Source: Mycolicibacterium sp. P9-64 (GTDB taxonomy: Bacteria; Actinomycetota; Actinomycetes; Mycobacteriales; Mycobacteriaceae). Taken from it: a DNA stretch of 64,000 nucleotides. Positions within the stretch are counted from its first letter, which is position 1. Each line of letters opens with the position of its first letter. The position numbers were made by a program, and so were the translations under genes. Location of the stretch: assembly GCF_008329605.1 (NCBI RefSeq), contig NZ_NPKO01000006.1, forward strand, positions 372,001 through 436,000, in the 5' to 3' direction. The notes beneath the pieces were generated by a model, which worked only from the letters and a program-made list of their open reading frames with translations, was not told the origin of the DNA and did not search any database. Positions 25,162 through 33,768 of the stretch are shown here, in pieces.

Positions 25162-26091
25162 TCAGGCCTTGTGCAGGGTGACCTGGCAGACCTCGGAGTA
25201 GCCGTCGCGGAACAGGTCGGCGCAGCCCGACAAGTACTTGATGTACCTGTCGTAGACCTCTTCGGACTGGACGGCAATGGCCTCGTCCTTGCGGGCTTCG
25301 AGTGCCGCGGCCCAGATGGACAGGGTGCGGGCATAGTGCAACCGCAGCGTCTGCACGCGGGTGACGTCGAAGCCGACCTTGACGCCGTTCTTTTCGAGAT
25401 CGGCGATGTAGGGCAGCTCGCCGCCGGGGAAGATCTCGTCCATGATGAACTTGAAGAACTTGATCTTCGTCATCGTCAGCGGCAGCCCGCGGGCTTCCAT
25501 CTCCTCGCGGCTCGGCTTGACGATGCTGTGCAGCATCATCCGGCCGTCGGTGGGGAGCACCGCGTAAGCCATCTTGAAGAAGTCGTCCCAGCGGTCCTTG
25601 CCGAAGTGTTCGAATGCGCCGATCGACACGATCCGGTCGACGGGCTCGTGGAACTGCTCCCAGCCCTCGAGCAGCACTCGCTTGCTGCGTGAGCTGTCCG
25701 ACCTGTTCAGGAGCTCGGTGGTGTGGGCCTGTTGGTTCTTGCTCAGCGTGAGGCCGATGACGTTGACGTCGTACTTCTCGAGTGCGCGGTTCAGCGTCGC
25801 GCCCCAGCCGCAGCCGACGTCCAGCAGCGTCATGCCCGGCTCAAGCCCGAGCTTGCCGAGGGACAGGTCGATCTTGGCGAGCTGCGCTTCTTCGAGCGTC
25901 ATGTCGTCGCGCTCGAAGTACGCGCAGCTATAGGTCTGGGTGCGGTCCAGGAACAACCGGAAGAAGTCGTCAGACAGGTCGTAATGCGCCTGCACGTCTT
26001 CGAAGTGCGGCTTCAAGCCCTTGGTATCGCTCTTTGTATCTGGCAAGTCACAGCCTTCGGCGTCTTGTTTGAGTTTCGTCTGAAGCTCCAC
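25162..26091 (-). CDS. Cyclopropane mycolic acid synthase family methyltransferase
   Basis: 309-residue SAM-dependent enzyme that modifies mycolic-acid double bonds (cyclopropanes or oxygenated groups). It has YDLSDDFF (37-44), the SAM loop LLDVGCGWGATL (89-100), GLTLSKNQ, and SIGAFEHFG with the bicarbonate/catalytic Glu. Which of CmaA1/2, PcaA or MmaA1-4 it equals cannot be fixed by eye. GTG 26091 is the longest start; the first 25 residues are not typical and the real start may be internal. A diagnostic gene for mycolate-producing actinobacteria. Confidence 0.9.
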   Translation of the reverse strand: MELQTKLKQDAEGCDLPDTKSDTKGLKPHFEDVQAHYDLSDDFFRLFLDRTQTYSCAYFERDDMTLEEAQLAKIDLSLGKLGLEPGMTLLDVGCGWGATLNRALEKYDVNVIGLTLSKNQQAHTTELLNRSDSSRSKRVLLEGWEQFHEPVDRIVSIGAFEHFGKDRWDDFFKMAYAVLPTDGRMMLHSIVKPSREEMEARGLPLTMTKIKFFKFIMDEIFPGGELPYIADLEKNGVKVGFDVTRVQTLRLHYARTLSIWAAALEARKDEAIAVQSEEVYDRYIKYLSGCADLFRDGYSEVCQVTLHKA

Positions 26092-26274
26092 GCTGTCTGG
26101 AGAGCCTCGCCCGATGCACGTCTGCGCAGTTTACGCACACTACCTGAGTCGCGAAGCCGCCAGCGAATCGGTCGCCGACAGGTTTGCCCGTGTCACCAAG
26201 TCGTAATCCCCATGCTGACCTGGCCCGCGCATGGGTTTCTATGTGGAGTTGCTGAGCCTGCTGTGAGTCTTCTG

Positions 26275-26288
26275 AGCAAATGTTTGCT
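26275..26288. promoter_or_regulatory. Palindrome upstream of the mycolate synthase gene
   Basis: AGCAAA-TG-TTTGCT, 6-bp perfect arms, in the 275-base gap between ccdA and the mycolate synthase gene, about 180 bases before the latter. Possible regulator site; nothing else is recognised in the gap. Confidence 0.3.
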
Positions 26289-26366
26289 GAAGTCACAGAA
26301 TGGCGCCGTTTCATGTCGACCACGAGGGCGTCTGCGGGCCCACGTTGAGTCGGTCCGGCCAGCTGG

Positions 26367-27224
26367 TCACGTCGGCTCCTTCCGCACCTTGTTGCGCCGA
26401 AACGACCACAGTGCCGCACCGAGCAGCAGAACGGCCAGCGCCACCAACCACGGCCACGCCCCGGCCCCGTGCACCCAGCCGGCTACGGCGCCCTGCAGCC
26501 TGCCCGCCGCGGAGATGACGGGATCGCGCGGGTCGGCGCCCGCGTAGAGCCGCAATTCGAACCAGCCGTAGTACGCGACGTAGGCGCCCACGAGAACGAG
26601 CAGCGCGCCGCTGATCCGGTTGACGTAGGGCACGATCCGGCGCAAGCGCTGCACCAGGCCTGCACCGGCCAGTGCGACGGCGACGGATAGCGTGCCGACG
26701 ACGAGCGTCAGGCCTGCGGTGTAGGCCGTGACTGCGGGCAGCCCGCCACCCGTCGAGCCGACGCCGATGCCCGTGATCGCAAGGAACGGTCCGACCGTGC
26801 ACGACAGCGATGCGAGGGCGTAGCTCACGCCGTACCCGAACATCGAGCCGAGCGCGGCCGTCGGTCCCCAACGACCGTCGCGTGCCAACGGATCTCGGAT
26901 CGGAATCTTGAACTCGCGACCGGCCAACTGCCAAACACCAAGAGCGGCAAGGGAAATGCCGATCACTACGGTGGCGTAGGGCATGTACTGCTGCGCCGTG
27001 TTGGCGACCGACACCGCGAGCAACCCGAACGTGCCGAACACCGCGACGAACCCGACCGCCATCGCCGCCGTCGCCGCCACCGCCCGGCCGAGCGCGGACA
27101 GTCCCCCGGGCTCCGCGCCGCGCACCACGAGGGTCAAGTAGGCGGGGAGCATGGCGAACCCGCACGGGTTGAGTGCCGCCACCAGTCCGGCCCCGAAGGC
27201 GAGACCGAGACCAGAGGGTCCCAC
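26367..27224 (-). CDS. CcdA/DsbD-type membrane electron transporter
   Basis: 285-residue polytopic protein that carries reducing equivalents across the membrane to an extracytoplasmic thioredoxin-like partner. Redox cysteines are Cys21 (LNPCGFAMLP) and Cys142 (LSCTVGPF), each in a membrane helix. It starts 12 bases after the MPT53-like gene stop; the same pair (Rv2878c-Rv2877c) occurs in M. tuberculosis, so the MPT53 protein is its probable partner. Confidence 0.9.
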   Translation of the reverse strand: MGPSGLGLAFGAGLVAALNPCGFAMLPAYLTLVVRGAEPGGLSALGRAVAATAAMAVGFVAVFGTFGLLAVSVANTAQQYMPYATVVIGISLAALGVWQLAGREFKIPIRDPLARDGRWGPTAALGSMFGYGVSYALASLSCTVGPFLAITGIGVGSTGGGLPAVTAYTAGLTLVVGTLSVAVALAGAGLVQRLRRIVPYVNRISGALLVLVGAYVAYYGWFELRLYAGADPRDPVISAAGRLQGAVAGWVHGAGAWPWLVALAVLLLGAALWSFRRNKVRKEPT

Positions 27225-27236
27225 GTCGTCGTCTGC

Positions 27237-27743
27237 CTACCGAGTCAGCGCCGCTACCCGGTCCGCCAGCTCGTCTTGCGGCATGGCGGAGGTCGGATTG
27301 TTCACGAACGTCGAGCTGCCGTCGGGTCGGTAGAACACGTAGGCGGGTTGCCACGGCACGTTGTAGCGGGCCCAAATGGAGCCGTCGGCGTCGTTGAGGT
27401 TGGTGAACCCGAGGTGGTACTTGTCGACGAAGTTCTGCATGGCTCCGGTGTCCGAACGGGCGGCAACGCCGACGAACGTCACCCCGGGATTGGCGGCGGC
27501 CACCGCGCTCACCGAGGGCGCCTCAGCGTTGCAGAACGGGCACCATGGTGTCCAGAACCACAGAACGGCGGGTTTGCCGGCGAGGCTGGAACCGTTGAAC
27601 GGCTGGCCCGCAAGGGTGGTCCCGGTGAACTGTTGGCGGTCGTCGGCGAGGGCGGTCGGCGGACCTCCCAGCACCAGGGCGGCGAATCCGGCAACCATCG
27701 CCAGGATCAGCCACCCGCGCAGTCGAATCCTCGCATCGGACAA
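27237..27743 (-). CDS. mpt53: Secreted thiol-disulfide oxidoreductase MPT53 (DsbE-like)
   Basis: Secreted thioredoxin-fold protein, 168 residues from TTG 27743, which has GAAGGAG six to seven bases before it. Signal peptide (about 10-33, ending ALADD), then the active site WCPFC (Cys68, Cys71) and NVPWQPAYVFY with the cis-proline. The mature part is very close to Rv2878c, which oxidises exported proteins. The downstream CcdA-like gene should recycle it. Confidence 0.92.
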   Translation of the reverse strand: MSDARIRLRGWLILAMVAGFAALVLGGPPTALADDRQQFTGTTLAGQPFNGSSLAGKPAVLWFWTPWCPFCNAEAPSVSAVAAANPGVTFVGVAARSDTGAMQNFVDKYHLGFTNLNDADGSIWARYNVPWQPAYVFYRPDGSSTFVNNPTSAMPQDELADRVAALTR

Positions 27744-27813
27744 GGCGTCATCTCCTTCGCACCGAGTAACCGTCAATGACACGACTCCGCCTGCCGTCGG
27801 GTTCAACGGGTGG

Positions 27814-28722
27814 TCAGTTCTCCCTGGGAAGGAGTTCGGCGGCGAACCGGTCGATGAAGCCGTCGATACCTTTCCCGTCGCTTCGCTCGCCCCGGACGTC
27901 GTCCTCGCCTACCGGGCGGATGACGAACTTGGTCAGGCCGGCATCGATGTACGCGTCGATCCTGCGGTGCAGCTGCGACCAACCGTCGGCGACGAGCTCT
28001 TCTGGGTCGACGTCGGGCCTGCGCCTGCGGACGGCATCGATCAGCTCGGCGGGTAGGCCGCCCTCGCTGACGGCGAGGTTGATGCCGAAGTGATCGGGTT
28101 CGACCACGCGGCCTGCCTCGGCAGCGGCCTCCTCGATCCGAATGCGGCCGAGTCGCGCCTCGGCGGGGGTGAGGAAGCTGCCGAGCCAGCCGTCGGCGAG
28201 GCGGCCGATGCGCTGAAACGCCGCGGGCGCCGACCCGCCGAGCCAGAGATCCAGCGGCTTGACCGGCCTCGGCGCGACGGCAACAGACCTCACGTTGAAG
28301 TACTCACCGGAGAAGGAGGCATCGGATTCGAGGCTGGAGCGCAACAGCCGCAGCGACTCGTCGAACACCGCAGCACGCCGGCCTTCGGGCACGGGGAAGA
28401 TCTCCCGCTCGGCGGGTATGGCCGAGCGCAGGCCGAACACGGGCAGCACGCGCCGCGGCGCCAGTGCGGCCAGCGAGGCCAATTGCTTGGCCACCAGTAC
28501 GGGGTGTCGCCCCGGCAGCACTACGACCGACGTGCCGACCTTGAGCTCGTGCGTGCGGGCGAGGGCATACGCCATGCCGATGAACGGGTCGACCGCCTCG
28601 GAGTACACCAGTTCGGAGAACCACAGTGAGTCGATGCCAAGTGCTTCGAGCTGGTCGACGACCTCAGCCAGCTTCTCGGGTCCGGTGTCGGCGCCGAGGC
28701 CAACGCCGAAGCGCACCTTCAT
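27814..28722 (-). CDS. LLM-class F420-dependent oxidoreductase
   Basis: 302-residue luciferase-like TIM-barrel protein starting at MKVRFGVGLG. Segments characteristic of the family: LEALGIDSLWFSE, KVGTSVVVLPGRHPVLVAKQLASL, LWLGGSAPAAFQRIGRLADGWL. Uses F420 (or FMN) to reduce an unknown substrate. It is divergent from the SRPBCC gene. Confidence 0.84.
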   Translation of the reverse strand: MKVRFGVGLGADTGPEKLAEVVDQLEALGIDSLWFSELVYSEAVDPFIGMAYALARTHELKVGTSVVVLPGRHPVLVAKQLASLAALAPRRVLPVFGLRSAIPAEREIFPVPEGRRAAVFDESLRLLRSSLESDASFSGEYFNVRSVAVAPRPVKPLDLWLGGSAPAAFQRIGRLADGWLGSFLTPAEARLGRIRIEEAAAEAGRVVEPDHFGINLAVSEGGLPAELIDAVRRRRPDVDPEELVADGWSQLHRRIDAYIDAGLTKFVIRPVGEDDVRGERSDGKGIDGFIDRFAAELLPREN

Positions 28723-28862
28723 GGTCGGGGTCCCGCTTCGTTCGGTCACCCGTTCCAGTTAACGCCATATCGACGTTGGCGGCAGTGCGGCACCGATACT
28801 GTGACCGACGGCGTCCACACCACACCACGACGGGATCGACGAATGCAGAGGGAGGGGCAACG

Positions 28863-29327
28863 GTGAAGGCATCCGTAACGGTCAACATGGCGGCGCCGGC
28901 GCAGAAGATCTGGGATCTGGTCGCCGACGTTCGCAATACCGGCAGGTTCTCGCCAGAGGTCATGGAGGCCGAATGGCTAGATGGCGCAACGGGACCCGCC
29001 CTTGGTGCGAAGTTCCGCGGCCACGTCAAGCGCAACGAGATCGGCCCGGTGTACTGGACGACGTGCCGGGTCACGGCGTGCGAACCCGGCAGCGAGTTCG
29101 GCTTCGAGGTGCTCCTCGGCGATCGACCGGTGAACAACTGGCACTACCGGTTCGTCCCGACCGGCGACGGCACCGACGTCACCGAGTCGTTCCGGATGAC
29201 CGAGGGGTTGTTGGCCACCGTGTTCGGGCTGTTCGGCGGTCAGCTTCGGGTACGGCGCAACATCCGCGACATGCGCAAGACGCTGGAGAGGATCAAGGCC
29301 GTCGTCGAGAGCCCAGCCGAGAACTGA
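28863..29327 (+). CDS. SRPBCC-family protein (polyketide cyclase / lipid-binding fold)
   Basis: 154-residue START-like domain: VNMAAPAQKIWDLVADVRNTGRFSPE at the N-terminus and a C-terminal amphipathic helix. It binds a hydrophobic ligand; function unknown. GTG 28863 is set by GGAGGGG upstream. Ends 5 bases before the convergent secreted-protein gene. Confidence 0.8.
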   Translation: MKASVTVNMAAPAQKIWDLVADVRNTGRFSPEVMEAEWLDGATGPALGAKFRGHVKRNEIGPVYWTTCRVTACEPGSEFGFEVLLGDRPVNNWHYRFVPTGDGTDVTESFRMTEGLLATVFGLFGGQLRVRRNIRDMRKTLERIKAVVESPAEN

Positions 29328-29332
29328 TCACG

Positions 29333-29791
29333 TCAGTTGAACCCGACGCCGAAGATCGGGATCCAGAGACCGAACAGCCAGATCCCCCACTGCCGGGGAC
29401 CGTCGTTCCACACCGGGTTCACGTTGTAACCCCAGTAGTTGATGTTCTGCGGAAGTGGGCCACCGTTCCACTGCAGCGGAGGGGGTGGGCCCCAGCCCCA
29501 CGGCGGCGGGCCGTCGTTGTCGTTCCACCACTCGTGCCGGTTGCTTGCCCACCACGGGCCCCTGTCCCAGCCTCCGTTGTTCGCCCCCCCGTTGTCCCAC
29601 GGTCCCTTGTCGTGGCCGCGCCCAGGATTGCCGTTGCACACCGGCGGACAGAAGTCGTCGTTTCCGTGTCCCGGCTTCAATGGAATCGGGGCCGAGGGCG
29701 TCGCGGTCGCCACTCCTACACCCATGCCGGCCGAGCCAAAGATCATCGCGCCAACGGTCATGGCGGTCGCCACGACCTTGATCAGCTTCAT
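29333..29791 (-). CDS. Small secreted Trp/Asn/Gly/Pro-rich protein
   Basis: 152 residues. Signal peptide MKLIKVVATAMTVGAMIFGS with cleavage near VATATP; the mature part is rich in W, N, G and P, with two Cys close together (FCPPVCN) and NWGP-like aromatic repeats. Resembles small exported mycobacterial proteins of unknown function. Start at the ATG of MKLIK; an upstream extension lacks a ribosome site. Confidence 0.72.
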   Translation of the reverse strand: MKLIKVVATAMTVGAMIFGSAGMGVGVATATPSAPIPLKPGHGNDDFCPPVCNGNPGRGHDKGPWDNGGANNGGWDRGPWWASNRHEWWNDNDGPPPWGWGPPPPLQWNGGPLPQNINYWGYNVNPVWNDGPRQWGIWLFGLWIPIFGVGFN

Positions 29792-29961
29792 CGTGTCACT
29801 CCTATCCCGGCGAGTGTTGACGTTGGTGGTTACCCACCGGCTTCGACGTCCAAACAGTCGCCTTCGTTCCGGCACCCCTAATGTGACCCCTACATCCGCT
29901 ATCGGTGTGGAGCGGGCGTGTGTTACCGGCAGCTCAAGATCGACCCGCTAGCGTCGACTCA

Positions 29962-31401
29962 ATGGTCGACGACGGGCGAACAGTGCCACCCTTCGCCACT
30001 CGCGGCGTGCTTGCCGTCGCGGGTGTGGTCGCACTCCTGCACTGCACCGCAACGGCATTCGCGTCGGGCTACTGGTTCGACGAGGTGTACATGCTGGCCA
30101 TCGGCCGGTACCACCTCGACTGGGGATCGGCCGATCAGCCGCCCCTGGCGCCCGCGCTGGCCGCGATGGCGGACGCCATTGCGCCGGGTTCGTTGTTCGC
30201 GCTGAGATTGCCTGCCGTCGTGGCGACGGCTGGTGCGGTGGTCGTGGCGGGGCTGATCGCCCGCGAGCTCGGATGTGACGGTAGCGCACAGGTTTTCACC
30301 GCTGCGGCCCAGGCCACCGGGCTGTGGGTGACCTTGGCGGGGCACTGGCTGACGCCGTACACCGTGGAACCAGTGCAATGGATGTTGCTGGTGTGGTTGC
30401 TAATTCGATGGCAACGGGTACGCGACGACCGTTTGCTCCTCGTGCTCGGCGCGGTGATCGGGATCGCCGCGATGACGAAGTTCCAGGTGATGCTGCTGTG
30501 CCTGATGTTGCTCGCGGCCGTGGCCATCTGCGGACCGCGCGACCTGCTTCGCCGACCGATGCTCTGGGCCGGTGCGGCACTCGCGGTGCTGATCGCCGCA
30601 CCGACACTGATCTGGCAATACCTGCACGAGTGGCCGCAACTGCGCATGACGCCCGTCGTCGCAAGCGAGGCGCAGGCCCTGTACGGCGGGCGCCTCGGCA
30701 TCGCGGTGGAGCTGCTTCTGTTCGCGGGCCTCGCCGGGTTGGTGTTGGGGTCCTACGGGCTCGTCCGACTTCTGCGGGCCGACGAGATGCGCCCCTACCG
30801 CTATCTCGGCATGACGTTCGTGTTGCTCTTCGTGGTGTTCGTCGCCACGTCGGGGCGGCCCTACTACCTGGCCGGGCTGTACGCGCCACTGGCTGCCGCA
30901 GGCGCACTCGGGCTGCAGCGCCGCCGCGAGGCGGGCCGAGCGCCCCGTCGCCGGCTGGTCTGGCCGGCCTGGCTGGCCGCGACGGCCGTCGCCGTCGGCG
31001 TGCTGGTGACGTCGGTGTCGATCACCCGCTCCGACACCGCCGAGGACATCGTGCGTCGCACCGCGGACGTCTACCACGGCCTGCCCTCGGCGCAGCGGGA
31101 CCGAACCGCCATCGTTGGCGAGTCCTACATCGTTGCGGCATTCGTCGACGGTTACTCGAAGCGCTACGGCCTGCCTCAGGCGTACAGCCTCAACCGCAGC
31201 TACGGGTACTTCGCGCCGCCGCCCGTCGACCGCGACGTCGTGCTCTACGTCGGCGCTGATCCCGATGCGCTGCGACCTTACTTCGGCGATACCCGTCGGA
31301 TTGCCGACATCAATGACGACATGCGCGCGTATTTGCTCTCCGGACAACGGCAGTCGTGGGACGTCATCTGGTCGGACGCACGCACGTTGACGGTGTCCTG
31401 A
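29962..31401 (+). CDS. GT39/ArnT-type membrane glycosyltransferase
   Basis: 479-residue integral membrane protein with about ten hydrophobic spans. The early loop FDEVYMLAIGRYH and SADQPPLAP match the dolichyl/polyprenyl-phosphate-mannose-type GT-C family (catalytic Asp/Glu after the first span). Transfers a sugar from a polyprenyl carrier to a protein or lipid outside the membrane; acceptor unknown. ATG 29962 gives the usual short N-terminus. Confidence 0.83.
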   Translation: MVDDGRTVPPFATRGVLAVAGVVALLHCTATAFASGYWFDEVYMLAIGRYHLDWGSADQPPLAPALAAMADAIAPGSLFALRLPAVVATAGAVVVAGLIARELGCDGSAQVFTAAAQATGLWVTLAGHWLTPYTVEPVQWMLLVWLLIRWQRVRDDRLLLVLGAVIGIAAMTKFQVMLLCLMLLAAVAICGPRDLLRRPMLWAGAALAVLIAAPTLIWQYLHEWPQLRMTPVVASEAQALYGGRLGIAVELLLFAGLAGLVLGSYGLVRLLRADEMRPYRYLGMTFVLLFVVFVATSGRPYYLAGLYAPLAAAGALGLQRRREAGRAPRRRLVWPAWLAATAVAVGVLVTSVSITRSDTAEDIVRRTADVYHGLPSAQRDRTAIVGESYIVAAFVDGYSKRYGLPQAYSLNRSYGYFAPPPVDRDVVLYVGADPDALRPYFGDTRRIADINDDMRAYLLSGQRQSWDVIWSDARTLTVS

Positions 31402-31429
31402 ATCCACCACGGCACCCATCGGGGTTTGG

Positions 31430-31443
31430 TAGAACAGGTTCTA
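31430..31443. promoter_or_regulatory. KstR-type operator upstream of the SnoaL-CYP124 genes
   Basis: TAGAACAGGTTCTA, a full match to TnnAACnnGTTnnA, 33 bases before the ATG at 31477. Spacing is nearly the same as at 7776 and 63494. Confidence 0.65.
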
Positions 31444-31476
31444 GTTCTGCGGAAACCAAGCCGAAGGAGACGCCGA

Positions 31477-31980
31477 ATGGCGCAGTGGTCACGCGAGGAG
31501 ATCGAGGAGACGTTCCAGCGGCATCAGGACCTCGTCGTCGAGATCGGACGGTCATGGGACTGGGCCCGGTACGGCGAGCTGTTCACCGAAGACGCGACGT
31601 ACACCGAACACCTCTACGGCAAGATGTCGGGCCGCAAGAAGATCAGCGAGTGGATCGCGTCGACGATGGACGTGTTCCCGGGAAGCGAGATGCCGTTCTA
31701 CCCGGTGACGTGGCATTCGATCGACGTCGACAAGGGTTGGGTCTTCAGCGAGATCATGAACCGCATGAAGGACCCCGGCGACGGCAGCATCCACGAGGCG
31801 CCGTGCATCACGATCCTGCGCTATGGCGGCGGCGGGCAGTGGAGCAACGAAGAGGACGCCTACAACCCGATGAACTTCATGCCAATGGTTCAGCAGTACA
31901 TCCAGAGGTGCCACGAGCTCGGGACCATCTCCGACGACGCCAGGGTGTTCGCCAAGAACATGAATTGGGAACTGGCTTAA
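31477..31980 (+). CDS. SnoaL / nuclear-transport-factor-2-like protein
   Basis: 167-residue cone-shaped NTF2-like domain (IGRSWDWARYGELFTEDATY, then a mid-barrel ITILRYGG). Ketosteroid isomerases and steroid hydratase-like proteins have this fold. A GAAGGAG ribosome site precedes ATG 31477. It sits directly behind a KstR-type operator and leads toward CYP124, so a role on a sterol or branched-lipid intermediate is likely but not shown. Confidence 0.82.
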   Translation: MAQWSREEIEETFQRHQDLVVEIGRSWDWARYGELFTEDATYTEHLYGKMSGRKKISEWIASTMDVFPGSEMPFYPVTWHSIDVDKGWVFSEIMNRMKDPGDGSIHEAPCITILRYGGGGQWSNEEDAYNPMNFMPMVQQYIQRCHELGTISDDARVFAKNMNWELA

Positions 31981-31997
31981 CGGGGTATCCCCCATCG

Positions 31998-32435
31998 GTG
32001 ACCGACGACTGCGACGACACCATCGCTCGACGGCCGTCGGGTGTCGACGATGCCACGGTCGAAGCGGCTGGACGGATCTCGGAAGCCCTCGAGTACGTCG
32101 AACGCGCCCGCGGGCACCTCTACTCGTTCCACCAGCTGATCGGGCACGCCGACCTCGTGCTCGGCGACGCGTGCGACAAGTTGAGGGCCGCCGGGCACCG
32201 TGCGATGGCCGACCGGTTGGAGACCGAGCTCGTCGGCCGCAACGTTCTGCACGGCCGTTGGACGTTTCAGGTCGTCGAGGAGTTCGACGACGGCTACTGG
32301 ACCGAGTTCCGCGATCACGAACGCCGAGTCCGCGACGAGTTGCAGCAAGGCGAACGGCACGTGTTCGAGGCAGAGATGAAGGAGCGGCGCCGAACTCACG
32401 GCAGGATCGGGCACGAAGCCACCAGGCATGACTAG
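31998..32435 (+). CDS. Conserved hypothetical protein, largely helical
   Basis: 145 residues from GTG 31998, 17 bases after the SnoaL stop. High Glu/Arg/His content with predicted long helices; VERARGHLYSFHQLIGHADLV and RDELQQGERHVFE are the clearest segments. No membrane span or signal. I do not recognise the family. Its position between the SnoaL-like gene and CYP124 suggests the same transcript. Confidence 0.68.
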   Translation: MTDDCDDTIARRPSGVDDATVEAAGRISEALEYVERARGHLYSFHQLIGHADLVLGDACDKLRAAGHRAMADRLETELVGRNVLHGRWTFQVVEEFDDGYWTEFRDHERRVRDELQQGERHVFEAEMKERRRTHGRIGHEATRHD

Positions 32436-32440
32436 GCTCG

Positions 32441-32477
32441 GCCACATCACGCTTTCTCGACGATGAGGTGATGTGGC
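32441..32477 (+). promoter_or_regulatory. Stem-loop ending at the CYP124 start codon
   Basis: Perfect 10-bp inverted repeat GCCACATCAC / GTGATGTGGC with a 17-base loop. It begins 6 bases after the preceding stop and ends immediately before ATG 32478. The GATGAGG ribosome site (32463-32468) lies in the loop and touches the stem, so folding would limit translation; as DNA it could equally be an operator. Confidence 0.55.
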
Positions 32478-33752
32478 ATGGGTATCTCGACACGGGTCAA
32501 CGGCGCCGTGCCACCGGACGTTCCGCGCTCGGAGATCGACATGGGCGAATGGGAATTCTGGGCGCAGGACGACGATCTGCGCGATGGGGCCTTCGCGACC
32601 CTGCGCCGCGAGGATCCCGTCTCTTGGCAGCGGTCATTCGTCCTCGAGGCGCAACCGGGTGAGGGCCACTGGGCGCTCACGCGCTACGACGACGTGTTCC
32701 ACGCCAGCAGACATCCCGAGATCTTCAGTTCCAGCCTCGGCATCACCATCGGCGATCAGAACCCCGAACTGGCCGAGTACTTCGGTTCGATGATCGCGAT
32801 GGACGATCCCCGGCACACCAGGCTTCGCAACATCGTGCGCAGCGCGTTCACGCCGAGGGTGCTTGCGCGCATCGAGGATTCGGTGCGCGACCGGGCTCGG
32901 CGCCTCGTCGACGACATGCTGGCCAATCACCCCGATGGCAGAGCCGACTTGGTTACCGAGCTGGCCGGTCCCCTTCCGCTGCAGATCATTTGCGACATGA
33001 TGGGCATCCCCGAGGCCGACCATCTGCAGGTCTTCCACTGGACCAACGTGATACTCGGGTTCGGCGACCCCGACATCAGCACCGACTTCGACGAGTTCGT
33101 CAGGGTGGCCATGGACATCGGCGCCTACGCAACGGCATTGGCCGACGACCGAAGGACCACACCGGGCGACGACCTCACCACGAGCCTGGTGCAGGCCGAA
33201 CTCGACGGTGAGCGACTGACCTCTGGCGAGGTCGCGTCGTTCTTCATCCTTCTCGTGATCGCTGGCAACGAGACCACCCGCAACGCGATCAGCCATGGCG
33301 TGCTGGCGTTGAGCCGGTATCCCGAACAGCGCGACGACTGGTGGAGCCACTACGACGACGTGGCGCCGACGGCCGTCGAGGAGATCGTCCGCTGGGCATC
33401 CCCGGTGGCCTACATGCGGCGGACCGTCACCCAGGACACCGAGGTGAGCGGGGTGACGATGAGAGCAGGCGACAAGGTCACGCTTTGGTACGGCTCCGCC
33501 AACCGCGACGAGACGAAGTTCGTCGACCCGTGGACCTTCGACGTGCGCCGCCATCCCAACCCGCACGTCGGGTTCGGTGGCGGCGGTGCCCACTTCTGTC
33601 TGGGAGCGAACCTGGCGCGCCGCGAGATCACGGTGATCTTCGAGGAGCTGCACCGACGGATACCCGACATCGCCGCCACCGAGGAACCCGACCGCCTGCA
33701 ATCGGCGTTCATCCACGGCATCAAGCGGCTGCCCGTCGCTTGGACGCCATAG
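32478..33752 (+). CDS. cyp124: Cytochrome P450 CYP124, omega-hydroxylase of methyl-branched lipids
   Basis: 424-residue P450 close to M. tuberculosis Rv2266, which hydroxylates the chemically difficult terminal carbon of methyl-branched chains including cholest-4-en-3-one. Seen: DDVRDGAFATLRRE-like N-terminus, VIAGNETTRN I-helix, EEIVRWASP (ExxR), heme loop GFGGGGAHFCLG with Cys374. It starts right after a perfect stem-loop, and the gene set is preceded by a KstR-type operator. It may back up CYP125 in sterol side-chain oxidation. Confidence 0.92.
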   Translation: MGISTRVNGAVPPDVPRSEIDMGEWEFWAQDDDLRDGAFATLRREDPVSWQRSFVLEAQPGEGHWALTRYDDVFHASRHPEIFSSSLGITIGDQNPELAEYFGSMIAMDDPRHTRLRNIVRSAFTPRVLARIEDSVRDRARRLVDDMLANHPDGRADLVTELAGPLPLQIICDMMGIPEADHLQVFHWTNVILGFGDPDISTDFDEFVRVAMDIGAYATALADDRRTTPGDDLTTSLVQAELDGERLTSGEVASFFILLVIAGNETTRNAISHGVLALSRYPEQRDDWWSHYDDVAPTAVEEIVRWASPVAYMRRTVTQDTEVSGVTMRAGDKVTLWYGSANRDETKFVDPWTFDVRRHPNPHVGFGGGGAHFCLGANLARREITVIFEELHRRIPDIAATEEPDRLQSAFIHGIKRLPVAWTP

Positions 33753-33768
33753 CCTGGACGCCGTCGGC

